From: Megamerina dolium
Lineage: Eukaryota > Arthropoda > Insecta > Diptera > Megamerinidae
Reading direction: 5' to 3'
Assembly (NCBI GenBank): GCA_963854835.1
Contig: OY978525.1
Coordinates: 55,573,855-55,637,854 of the forward strand
Length of the DNA: 64,000 bases
In this document: positions 51,128 to 62,130 of the stretch, in pieces
Numbering within the stretch: the first letter of the stretch is position 1
How the letters are laid out: each line of letters opens with the position of its first letter
The notes under the pieces: model-generated
Told to the model about the DNA's origin: nothing
Database searches by the model: none
What the model saw: only the letters and a program-made list of their open reading frames with translations
Translations under genes and position numbers: made by a program

Positions 51128-51763
51128 GATCGTAATTATTTAGTAATTTATTACGTTTAATAAATGTTTATATCCGGTCAGCTATAAGACCTCCAAGATG
51201 AGGAAGTACCAACAATATTGAATCTAGTCGAATACAATTTGTTTCCAAATGTTCAATTTAATTCAAGCAAATAGTTAGACAATCTCGATTTAATTACAAA
51301 ATGACGAATTAACCAGCACCCTATAATATTTTCTAGATAGCGAAGCAACCCAGCAATTAAAAAAAGAAAAACAATTTACGTATTGTTCAATGTGCTTTTA
51401 TTTATTTATTTAAAAAACGAAATCTTTCCTTTTGGTTAACTTAATATGGCAATCATCAACAATGTACGTATTTATTAGATATACGTTTGGTACCACACTC
51501 AAAACTCCAATGTATAGTGTATGTGTATATGTGTTTACGTTGTATATTCACAACAATAACACCAACAATTGTCGCGGCAACTTTAAACTTCAAAATTCAA
51601 ACCAAAAAACCAAATTGTGTCTGACAATATCTTTATAGATGCACAAACAATTATCATTCAAGGCGCAATGGATTGAATGGTTTATAAATGTTAATGTACC
51701 AAGCACAACAGAGGTATAACAACGAGAACGATTCATATGATCGATATGTTTTTATAATTTAAT

Positions 51764-52090
51764 GGTTTTCAAACTGTTAATATACTAGCAATTAACAGAG
51801 TGAGAGCGACGACAACGATTTATATGATCAATATGTATTAGTAATGTAAGGATTTTCAAACTGTTAATATACTAGCAATTAACAGAGTGAGAGCGACGAC
51901 AACGATTCATATGATCAATATGTATTAGTAATGTAAGGATTTTCAAACTGTTAATATTCTAGCAATCAACAGTGAGAGCGACGACAATTCATATGATCAA
52001 TATGTATTAGTAATGTAAGGATTTTCAAACTGTTAATATTCTAGCAATCAACAGTGAGAGCGACGACAACGATCCATATGATCAATATGC
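51764..52090. repeat. Tandem repeats of about 82-87 bp in the BEL-C leader
   Basis: Four units begin at about 51764, 51851, 51938 and 52020 with (G)ATTTTCAAACTGTTAATAT and contain GAGAGCGACGACAA and ATATGATCAATATGTATTAG. Units 3 and 4 are slightly shorter and share CTAGCAATCAACAGTGAGAG. A degenerate partial unit precedes them near 51715. Confidence 0.9.
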
Positions 52091-52926
52091 TTTTTTTTTT
52101 TTCGTTTTTTAATTCAATGGTTCCACAAACAAATAGCAGATAAAAATGTTCCCAACATTATGCAACTTACTGAAGAGAAAACCGACATCAAATCCAACTG
52201 CACAATTAATGAGAATATGAACCCGAAGTTTCTACCAACACAGATGTACGTTCAAATTTTAAAATACAAGCAGTTTGGCTAGAAAGTGACGATAACAAAT
52301 GCAATTGCACAACGTTTGATAATAATACCGTAAATTCGATATGTGCTCAACTAAAACTTCGTTCGTTCTTTTGAGAACTTGTTATCAGTGCAAATTGAAT
52401 AAATGAATTTTCAGTGTTTTTCCAACTGCTACCACATTTATAGGAAATGTTTGTAGGCCATATATTTAATTGTTTAGCATAAACTTGCGAAATGTTCAAA
52501 TAAAATTTCTTAATTTAGTAAAAAAATAGACTTGCGTCTAATTAACGGTTGCCCAGTTACTTTTCAAAACGGTCTTTATCATTTGAACCGTAAATCAATG
52601 AATAACGTTATCGCAAATTTTATATTTTTCACTGATATATGTTTTATTAACCACAAGCTATTGTCTACTGAATTTATCATTTACAGTACCTTATTCATTC
52701 CTGATACTTTCATTTTTTGTTACCACTTTCCTTCGATGTACGCAGCCGACAACTCTCCTGATAGTCCTGAAGCCAGTCTTCGCTTGCTGATCCTAATGTT
52801 GAATCCTCGCAAGGCTCTTCTTCGCACAATTTTTTGGATCAGTCACTAACGTTCACTTTTTTATGTATGTTAGACTCTTAAGAAAATTAAACTTTAAACA
52901 CAAAAAAAAGAAACTTTTCTTTTTAG

Positions 52927-52944
52927 GTCCCTGCTCGGGCGCCA
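52927..52944 (-). other. Primer-binding site of BEL-C, tRNA-Lys type
   Basis: The minus strand reads TGGCGCCCGAGCAGGGAC, three bases inside the 5' LTR. It matches the complement of the 3' end of tRNA-Lys(UUU), the primer used by lentiviruses, except for one base. Confidence 0.8.
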
Positions 52945-52947
52945 AAA

Positions 52948-53225
52948 TGTTGAACAACAATAATTTTTGTTGTCGACAACGAAATTTACTGTCTCACACC
53001 AGCTGTGGTTTTTTAACAATTAAATTTAATATCATATTTCAATTTTATAAGAGCATACAAATCAACGGTTTACACAGTTGTATCAATATGTATGTACTAA
53101 ATAGAGATGTATTCATAGTTAGTCTATTGCAATAGTAATATAATATAATTCACAATAATAATATAATTAGATACTTATAATAATAGAACTTCATTATAAC
53201 TTATATATAGGTATATGGCCAAACA
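52948..53225 (-). repeat. 5' LTR of BEL-C (right)
   Basis: 278 bp. Transcription would run leftwards through the leader into gag-pol. Confidence 0.97.
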
Positions 53226-54030
53226 CAGTCAATAGCTGAAGTAAGTAAATTGTTTACAATTTATTTTAATTTTGTTACATTGCATCTATCTATTATATAT
53301 TATTTATATTAACAGAAGCAAGCATATGCATCAATAGCTGAAGTAAGTATCATCAATAGCTGAAGTAAGTAAATTGTTTACAATTTATTTTAATTTTGTT
53401 ACATTGATCTATGTTGAATATGAAATTTAAAAAAAAAGAAAAGAGAAAGTGATGTGTTTCTTACTGTAATAGAACAGGATTTAGTTAAAATCTGTTAACC
53501 TTGCATACATTGTAGTGCTTTTAATTTGTGTTGAAATGCAACTGGTGGTGCCCGCTTCAGTGAGCAGGTTCACTGCTGTCAAAATCGAACTAGATCATAA
53601 ATTCGCCAAAAGTGAATTGTAATGACGTGTCTTCATTGCAATGCCGAGAATATGGTGTCAGCATATTTGGCGAATTTATGGTCTGGAATGTTGTGTTATA
53701 TGTGTCAACATCATAAGATTACAGCGTTCCTTAACTTGCATATTCAACATAGTATTATGGGCACAACAAATAAGCTTTGATCTCTGGCATATTAATAATT
53801 TATAAATGCTTTTATCGATTTCTATATTAATTTTTTTATTTGCAGATTATTAATATTATTGCTATTACAACATTGCCAGCATCAGTGCAACCGACGTTGA
53901 AAGGTCACCGGCGGAAAACTCCCTCACCTAAACAAATATATGTCGTGAGTATCAATTTACGCTTAATTATACTAATTATATCAATTACTTAAAACACATA
54001 TTTCATTGGAGAATTAATTTATTTCTTATA
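53226..54030. other. AT-rich spacer with short direct and inverted repeats
   Basis: No gene is recognised. CAATAGCTGAAGTAAGTAAA followed by a TTGTTTACAATTTATTTTAA-type stretch occurs at 53229-53285 and 53352-53407. A shorter copy of its first part is at about 53330. An inverted repeat (CATAAATTCGCCAAA at about 53596 and TTTGGCGAATTTATG at about 53669) could form a hairpin. Confidence 0.7.
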
Positions 54031-54059
54031 AAGGGTTATCCATTTCGCGGTTTCAAAAG
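54031..54059 (+). repeat. Left terminal inverted repeat of the DD41D element
   Basis: AAGGGTTATCCATTTCGCGG followed by TTTCAAAAG; pairs with 55288-55316 with one mismatch (C/T). Confidence 0.9.
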
Positions 54060-54144
54060 TATAGGGCTAGAATTCAACATCTGTCAAACTGAGTTATTAA
54101 AACAATAACTTTCTTTTTCAGTTCAAAGTCTGACAATTGCGAAA

Positions 54145-55211
54145 ATGGATCGCTTAACTATCGCACAACGCATTAAAATTGTAAAAACCTACTACAAAAA
54201 TGGTGATTCTGCCACAGCCACATATCGTGCTTTAAGAGTAGATTATGGTTTACATAATCGTCCAACTACGCAAGCAATTGGCAAAATTTTGAAGAAATAT
54301 GAAGAGACTGGATCGGTTACAGATATTGTAAGGCCTGAGCATCATCGTTTCGCTCGTACCACCGAAAATATCGCTGCTGTAAGTGAAAGTGTTGCCGAAG
54401 ACCCGAATGTGTCGATTTAGGACTGTCTTACGGCACATTATGGCGTATTTTGCATTTGGATCTACACCTACATCCATATAAAATCCAGCTCACACAACAA
54501 CTGAAGAAAGCTGACCATTCACAACGTCGTAGATACGTCGAATGGGTGCTTGAACAACAGGCGGTGGACGGCGATTTTTCGAACAAAATTTTCTTCAGCG
54601 ACGAAGCATATTTCTCACTCGGTGGGTATGTTAACAAACAAAATTGTCGTATTTGGGGTTCTGAGAATCCTCAAGTAATTGAAGAGAGGCCACTACATCC
54701 ACAAAAAGTCACTGCCTGGTGCGCTCTTTGGTCCGGAGGTGTGATTGGACCTTACTTCTTCGAAAACGACGATGGAACGACTGTCACCGTCAATTCGGAG
54801 CGTTATGGTCATATGATAACCGACTTTTTTTTGCCTGCTATTGAAGAATACGACTTAGAGAATATGTGGTTTCAACAAGACGGTGCCACATGCCACACAA
54901 CTCGAGCGAATATGGCTTTATTGCAAGAGAAATTTTCTGGCAGCGTAATTTCTCGTCGTGGCGATATCAAGTGGCCACCAAGATCATGCGATTTGACACC
55001 GCTTGACTTTTTTTTGTGGGGCTACGCGAAAGACCGTGTTTATGCAGATAAACCTTTAACTCTTGAGCACCTAAAAACCAACATTCGTCACGTTATGGCT
55101 GAGATACCGCCCTATATGTGTCAAAAAGTGGTCGAAAATTACCTCAAAAGAATCGATGCTTGCAACAATTCGCGTGGTGGTCATTTAAATGATGTAGTAT
55201 TTCACACATAA
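54145..55211 (+). pseudogene. DD41D transposase with one small deletion/frameshift
   Basis: The 54145-54420 frame encodes the first helix-turn-helix region (MDRLTIAQRIKIVKTYYKNG) and reaches VAEDPNVSI before a stop. The rest is in another frame from about 54421 (LSYGTLWRILH) to TAA at 55211. A short stretch of the second helix-turn-helix, usually Arg-rich, is missing at the junction. Catalytic region: FSDEAYF (first Asp), FQQDGATCHT (second Asp) and CDLTPLDFFLWG (third Asp). I count 41 residues between the second and third Asp, the DD41D signature of the rosa group. All three Asp are retained. One small deletion is the only lesion seen. Confidence 0.9.
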
Positions 55212-55287
55212 TGTCAACGTTCAAACTTTATAATAAAAAAGAAATATCATGATAAAAAATATTTTATATGTGTTTTATTTACATTTA

Positions 55288-55316
55288 CTTTTGAAACCGC
55301 AAAATGGATAACCCTT
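55288..55316 (-). repeat. Right terminal inverted repeat of the DD41D element
   Basis: Reverse complement begins AAGGGTTATCCATTTTGCGG. Confidence 0.9.
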
Positions 55317-55950
55317 TATATTTCAGATTTGGTCCAAGTGGTTGCATCCAAAACAACAATCATTTTAAACAAATTATTTAAATAGCAAAGATACTAATAT
55401 TTATTTCCCTTTTAGATGTAAATCGGTGCAACATATTTAACAGGAAAATTTTTAAATTAGTTTTATTTGTAAATATATATCAAAAGAAAGGTAATTTCAC
55501 TACTTTTCTTTTGATTATAATAATATTAAAATCGAATTTTGTAACATTTATCTAAAGGTATTAATATTGTAATTTATTCGAATTTCATATTGTAGCTATA
55601 TGTAAATATATTTCTATTTGAATTATTTAAAAAATTAATATATTTAATTAATATAATTACTAATATTATTACTATTGCTATTATTATTATTACTGTTACC
55701 ATTATTATTAATAATATTAATATTTTTAAATAAAATAAAGAATTTGATATATTAAATTGTGTTTGAAAATTTTAAGAACAAATTAAAATGCAACCCTGCG
55801 CCGGCTGACAAGGGATATTAGAGGAATAGAGCTATATGTTTTCTTTATGACGCAGCTGAAAGTAACCGACAGGGATGCGTGGAAGGGAAAAGTGGTTAGA
55901 TTTTTCCCAGCGCCTATACAAAGTTACCCACATTTTTAACCTTTAACTAC
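55317..55950. other. AT-rich low-complexity spacer, no recognisable gene
   Basis: Contains ATT/TTA triplet runs near 55640-55735. TTTTAACCTTTA at 55934-55945 is the probable left target-site copy for jockey C. Confidence 0.7.
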
Positions 55951-58569
55951 AAATCATCCGCATGGTAAGGCACGCGGTGGAACTGCCATATTGATAAAAA
56001 GCAGAATAAAACATCATGTTCTCGAAGATTTCAGTAGCGTCTACTTGCAAGCAACATCTATATGTCTGGAAGAATACATCTCTAAACTAGTAATATCTGC
56101 GATATACTGTCCCCCAAGATACAGTATTACCGAACAGCAATATAAAGAATTTTTCTCAACTCTTGGTAGCAAATTCTTGGTTGCTGGCGATTTCAACGCC
56201 AAACACACTCACTGGGGCTCCCGCTTAATAACTCCAAAAGGCAGAAGACTATGTTCAATCATCACTAACCACGGCTACGATGTTATTTCAAATGGTCAAC
56301 CGACATATTGGCCGACGGACAAGAGGAAGATACACGATCTCATAGACTTTGGAGTCGCCAAAGGTTTGCAGATGGAAAATATCTCCACAGAGTGCAATTA
56401 TGATCTATCATCTGACCACTCACCCACGGTAATATCTATAAAATCACCAAGCCCCCAAGGCAATTGCGTTAGAAAAAAAATGACTGGTTAAAATTTAAGA
56501 AATATTATAATTCCCATCTTCCTCTAAGTACTGTATTAAGATATGGACACGATGTAGACTCAGAACTCGAAAAATTCAACCAGCTGCTCTCATTAGCTCT
56601 CAGCTCAGCCACCTGCACAAGGGTATGCAAGCAATCAAACTATAGCCCATACACACCAGCCGACATTGAATTGCTAGTAAGACAGAAAAGAAGACTCCGA
56701 AGACAATGGCAAGAATTCAGATCACCGAATCTGAAAACACAGCTACAGCACTGCACTCGAAAGTTAAAGCAAGCCTTGAAAAATAAAAACAACAAAGAGT
56801 TAGAAGAGCACATAGCGAAATTAACACCTGGTGAAGCGTCAGACTACTCTTTGTGGAAATCAGCAAAAAAATCAAATCGGCCAATTCTCACTGATTCCCC
56901 CATCCGTTTGAGTGACGGTAATTGGGCTAGAAGCAACTGTGAGAAGGGTTTGGCTTTTGCAAACCACCTAAAAAGTGTGTTTACACCCAATCCACCTTCT
57001 TCACAGTCCTCATTACCAAAATTAACTTCTCAACCTTGCTCAATAACGCTCAAAATTAAAAAAAAGGACATATTCAAAGCAATTTATAAAGATTTAAACC
57101 CAAATAAATCACCTGGTCCAGATAAAATTACCGGTAAAATGATAAAAGAGCTACCTCCGGCTTCAGTAATTCATCTGATGCACATTTTCAATGCTATCCT
57201 TCGTATTAAACACTATCCCAAATGCTGGAAAACTTCAAAAATTATTGTGATAGCAAAACCAGGAAAAGACCCTACAAAAGTTGCATCGTACAGACCTATC
57301 AGCCTCCTGCCTCTACTTTCTAAAGTATTCGAAAAGCTACTTGTCATGAATATAACTCCATTTATTAATCTCAACCAACTGATTCCTCAACATCAGTTTG
57401 GATTTAGAAAACAGCACGGCACAATAGAACAAGTCCACCGCATTGTAACTCTGATAAGGAACACTTTTGAAGAAAAAAAGTATTGCTCAGTTGTCTTTCT
57501 TGATATCACTCAAGCTTTCGATAAAGTATGGCACGATGGCCTTATTTACAAACTCAAACTATTACTGCCTGCAAATGTCTCCTCATTGCTTATTAGCTAC
57601 CTCACTAAAAGACAATTTCTCGTACATCACAAGGATTACAAAACAAATCCATTGGATATTCACGCTAGCGTTCCTCAAGGAAGCGTTTTGGGTCCCTTAC
57701 TGTATCTCTTATACACTTCAGATATGCCCAACAATAACTATACATTCATATCGACCTTTGCTGATGATACGGCAATATTGTGCTCTCGCTCTAACCCCAT
57801 AGAAGCTACTAAACTCCTGCAGTCTCATGTCGATTCTCTCGAAATCTGGCTAGCAAAATGGCGTATAAAAGTCAATGAATCAAAGAGCGTACATGTAACC
57901 TTCACGCTAAGGCTAGATACATGTCCCCCACTTAAAATTAATGGCCAATCAGTTCCACAATGTTCCTCAACAAAGTACTTGGGTATTCACCTCGACAGAA
58001 GGCTGACATGGAAAAATCACATAGAGGCAAAGAAAACTCAGATCAAGCTTAAAATGAATCAGTTATGGTGGCTGTTACACAAAAGATCAAAGTTGAATCT
58101 TGAATACAAAGTGCTATTATATAAAGCAATCCTGAAACCAATCTGGACTTATGGTATTCAGTTTTGGGGCACCGCATCTCCCTCTAATATCGAAAAATTG
58201 CAGCGAATACAATCCAAGTGTCTGCGAATTATTGTAAACGCGCCTTGGTATATGAGGAACGTTAACATCCATCGAGATTTAAATGTATCCACAATTTCTG
58301 AGGAAGTTGCAATGTACTGCAGAAGTTACATTCAAAAATTACACAATCATCCGAATCCCCTTGCTAGGCAATTGTTGCTGAGCAAGGGGCATCGTCGATT
58401 AAAAAGAAAAGACACACTGAATATGCTGTAAAATTGCTACATCTCGCGACTCACCAAATTGTGATGGAACGTAGGGGATATCACATAGTTTTATTTAGTT
58501 TGTAAGATTTGAATACTTATTGTTAGTTTCTCGTATTTAAGAAAGATTCAATAAAAAAAAATAAGCTAA

Positions 58570-58603
<34 letters not shown>
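55951..58603 (+). mobile_element. Jockey-clade LINE copy C, 5'-truncated
   Basis: Starts within the endonuclease domain of ORF2 (AAATCATCCGCATGGT) and runs to the poly(A) tract ending at 58603. TTTTAACC-TTTA (55934) and TTTTAACCTCTTTA (58604) are a probable target duplication with one indel and a few filler bases. Unlike all other copies here, it lacks the 10-bp RT deletion, so it derives from a more intact source. Confidence 0.9.
55991..58431 (+). pseudogene. Jockey ORF2, copy C (single-base deletion in the linker, RT intact)
   Basis: The endonuclease part runs to 56491, where a one-base deletion in an A run shifts the frame. The 56671-58431 frame is open for 586 codons and covers the linker and the whole RT: KSPGPDKITGK, YRPISLLPLLSK, QHQFGFRKQHGT, FLDITQAFDKVWHDG, FADDTAIL and KYLGIHLDRRLTW. 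One motif is changed, SVPQGSVLG for the usual GVPQG. RT catalytic residues are present, but there is no ORF1, promoter or complete endonuclease. It is a dead copy that preserves the ancestral RT junction. Confidence 0.93.
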
Positions 58604-58609
<6 letters not shown>

Positions 58610-58671
58610 CCTCTTTAGAAAGTAATGCAACCCAGAAATTAACCAGATAATTACCGCATTCTGGCTGGCAT

Positions 58672-59228
<557 letters not shown>

Positions 59229-59879
59229 ATGGAAAGCCAGGCATCAGCAGAGCTACGACGCAGCGCATGTTTGCATCCTGAAGAGAAGAGCTGTTTGCAT
59301 CCAGCTGTAGCAGGTTAAGCTGAAGGACAATCCAATGTTACTTCTACTGCGGCCGCAGCAACCGTCATTACCGCTGTTGTCGTAAGCACAGCTGACATCA
59401 CCACCACTTCCACTGTCACAGCCGCCGCTAGTCAGATACCTCCGCCAGCATCGACAGCACCATTGAGTACAGTGCCAGAGATGCAGCGACAAATTTTCAT
59501 GCTTCAGGGGCAGCTGTGTGAGGTTCAGGTGAAGCTAATTGATAAAAATCGCCATTGCCAACGGCTAGAAACGGCGCTACATAGTTTAGCACTTTCCACT
59601 ACTGCCAGCCAAGTTTTCGCACCTACAACGCCCATCCTCTCATCGCTTTTAGTACCACCGGCGTATAACCTAATAAATTCGACAAGCGTTTCTTATGTGG
59701 TAAGCCCGACCGTTAACCCAACAACAAATACATTCGTGAATAGTTGCGCAAATGCAATTGTCAATGGTAACGTACGTGCACTGACTTTGGTGAACGCGAA
59801 CAGCGCTCCCTCGCAGCAAACGTCTGCGGCAGATAACAGTTACATTTTTTCTCCTCTTCCGACAGCAACTGCAAATTAA
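59229..59879 (+). pseudogene. Gag-like N-terminal remnant, BEL-F
   Basis: A possible start, MESQASAELRR, at 59229 is followed by a stop at about 59316. A low-complexity Thr/Ala-rich part continues to a helical stretch (MQRQIFMLQGQLCEVQVKLI) and a Ser/Thr/Asn-rich segment ending at 59879. I do not recognise a defined domain. The call rests on its place directly upstream of BEL RT fragments on the same strand. Confidence 0.35.
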
Positions 59880-59888
59880 TGGCCGTTT

Positions 59889-60524
59889 TCAGACAAGACT
59901 TTTGTGGAAGAACGAAGACTTTGATGCAAATAAGCCGAAAAAATTACGCTTAGTCTTCGACGCAGCTGCACAAGTTAATAGAGTGTCACTTAATTCAGAA
60001 TTATTGAAAGGACTACAACAGTATACATCATTTCCTTCAGCCTGATGATAGATACGCATAGCATTTTCTTTGGTGGTAGTAAGAAGCAGCCAGAAAAGTA
60101 CGAGATAAAGGTGCCGCGTGCTCACCTTGCTCAGCCCAATATGTGATGAAGTTAAATGTCAGAGTGCACCGTGAATATAATCCTCGTGCAATTCAAGCCA
60201 TCACCGATCACCACTATATCGATGATTTTTTAGATAGCTTTGGTAGAAGCCACGTATGTATCGAGAGAGGTACGTGATATCCATAGCGACGTTGATTTCG
60301 ACCTGCGAAGTTTCGCATCTAAATCAATTGAAGCGTTAAAAGTACTAGACGATACTTCGACAACAAATCTGATCACCGCCGGTGAGAGCGGAGAGAAAGT
60401 TCTCGGTTTATATTGTATATAAACCGACTTATATATCATCGCGTCGAGCAGGCAGTTGTTTCAGGTCAACGTAACCCAACGAAAAGAGAACTCCTTAGTA
60501 TTATTATGTCAACATTCGACCCAC
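59889..60524 (+). pseudogene. BEL/Pao reverse transcriptase remnant, BEL-F
   Basis: Plus-strand pieces in three frames give KKLRLVFDAAAQVNRVSLNS (about 59937-59997), then AQYVMKLNVRVHREYNPRAI and the catalytic-type box HHYIDDFLDSF (about 60140-60240). VSREVRDIHSDVDFDLRSFA and AGESGEKVLGLY (60255-60415) and QRNPTKRELLSIIMSTFDPL (about 60465-60524) follow. These match the RT of Pao/roo-like elements. Central RT is missing. It is cut at 60525 by the gypsy-like LTR. Confidence 0.8.
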
Positions 60525-60812
60525 TACCCACAACTATTTACAATAACGCTCTAATGTACTTGCAACTTTTGCCTCTGTATCAATGTTTTCGCAATCACGT
60601 TCGGAATTAGATTGATTGTTACTTCTCAACACTGGCTCTATTTATACTCTGTTGGCAACACCCCAGAATCTTCCTTTATCGAGATTCTTCTCTTTCTTTC
60701 TCGTTGGCTTGTTCTGGTTATTGCTTATTTCTTTTTGTTGGCATTCGTTTCGATGCTGCCAATAGTGTCAGTCACAATAGTGATGAGTAACCAACTATCG
60801 ATACTCGTTACA
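60525..60812 (-). repeat. Partial 3' LTR of gypsy-like copy 2
   Basis: Matches 17502-17929 from the CAACTATTTAC segment to the terminal CGTTACA, with several substitutions. The first part, starting TGTTACG, is absent. The polypurine tract CTGCCCTCCTCTT follows at 60813. Confidence 0.9.
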
Positions 60813-60891
60813 CTGCCCTCCTCTTAACCTTGTTCGTCCCGAACAAGTTTTTATACTTCCCCTCGATATGGCGCAAGTAGCTCCAAGTGCA

Positions 60892-62130
60892 CTACTTTAA
60901 ACTATAATCTACTACTAATCTAACTACTATAATCTCATATGGTCCTTCCCAATGAGTCTGCAGTTTAGGAGACAGGCCTTTCTTTCGTTGTGGATTATGA
61001 AGCATTACAAGCTCTCCTTCATAGAACCCTTTTGAATTTGCTTTCAAGTCATACCTGGCCTTCATCTTATCGCTTATCATCTGCGACCGCTCTCTGATGA
61101 ACTGATGTACTTCATCCAACTGTTCCCGCTTTTCGCTAGTGTAATTACCTTCGGTCGATCTCGTTCGTGTTACGACTCCAAATTTTAAATCAGCTGGCAG
61201 TCTTAACTCGTTTCCAAAAATTGCCATTGCCGGTGTAGTAGCCGTCGTATCATGTTGTGCGCATCTATATGCCACATTGGTATATGTACATCCCAGTCTC
61301 TTTGGTATTTATCTACGACTTTTCTCAAATATTCCTCCAAGGTACGGTTAAATCGTTTTACCATGCCATCAGATTGTGGATGCAAAGGTGTTGTACGAGT
61401 TTTGTATATACCCAGCATACGGCATATCTCTTGGAATACAACTGATTCGAAATTTCGACCTTGGTCTGAGTGTAACTCCATCGGTACACCAAAACGAGTA
61501 ATCCATTGGTTGACGAATACATCCGCAACTGCACTAACTTCTTGATTTGGAATGGGGTATACTTCAGGCCATTTACTGAAGTAATCTATAACCACCAGAA
61601 CATACTTGTTTCCTGCGTTGCTTGTTGGAAATGGTCCAGCTATGTCCATAGCAATTAGCTCAAATGGAGCATCCACGGTGTATTGGTGCATTTTACCTCG
61701 ACTTTTCTTATTGGGACCTTTGGCCATTGCACATTGCTTACACTTCTGAATCCAATCATCCAACCCAATAAAATAGTTTCTTTATTTTCTCGACGGTTTT
61801 GGTGATGCCCAAATGCCCTCCACTGGAGGCATTGTGATACTCAGCTATCACTTCATTTATTCTTGCCTTGGGTACCACAAGAAGTTCATTAGTGATTTTT
61901 CCATCTTCACTTTCCCATGCTCTGTATAAACATCTGTCTCGTAAGTGCAGACTTTGCCACTGCGCCCAGTATGCCTTTGCTATTGGACTCTCATTAGCAA
62001 TTTCTTGCCAATCTGGACGTATGCCCTGCTCCTTGTATTCCATAATCTTTACAAGATCTGGGTCGTTCCGCTGATCTTCTTGCACTCGTTTGGTGGTCCA
62101 TGACTACTCCAGCAATATATTCGTAAGTCG
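60892..62130 (-). pseudogene. Gypsy-like copy 2 integrase, frameshifted and catalytically altered
   Basis: Minus-strand frames: 62085-61756 (linker and zinc-finger start, HNASSGGHLGITKTVEKIKK), 61763-61203 (CKQC, MDIAGPF, SDQGRNF) and 61275-60892 (C-terminal part, LRLPADLKFGV). A short deletion near 61757 removes part of the finger. The third catalytic residue, Glu in MVERFN of the short copy, is Lys here (MVKRFN), so strand transfer would be lost. The C-terminus runs out near 60900, where about 40 bp differ from the short copy. Confidence 0.85.

Larger units (their letters stand above)
51128..52947 (-). other. Long untranslated leader of BEL-C
   Basis: About 1.8 kb between primer site and gag with no convincing coding frame. 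It contains the tandem repeats at 51764-52090. It probably holds packaging and regulatory signals, which is inference. Confidence 0.7.
45602..53225 (-). mobile_element. Intact BEL/Pao LTR retrotransposon, BEL-C
   Basis: 7624 bp. LTRs of 278 bp (45602-45879 and 52948-53225) show no difference that I can see. CAGTC at 45597-45601 and 53226-53230 is an exact 5-bp target duplication. Primer site, polypurine tract and one uninterrupted 1735-codon gag-pol frame are all present. A long leader of about 1.8 kb carries tandem repeats. No env. By all visible criteria this is a very recent insertion and potentially autonomous. Confidence 0.97.
54031..55316 (+). mobile_element. Tc1/mariner-superfamily element of DD41D (rosa-like) type
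   Basis: Both ends begin AAGGGTTATCCATTT (left 54031, right ending 55316). They pair over about 29 bp with a single mismatch and are flanked by TATA, consistent with TA target duplication. It is about 1.29 kb with one transposase gene that has a single visible disabling lesion. Confidence 0.9.

Noticed and set aside
51764..52090. Regular repeats suggestive of a CRISPR-like array
   Set aside because: The units are contiguous with no variable spacers and lie in the leader of an insect retrotransposon.
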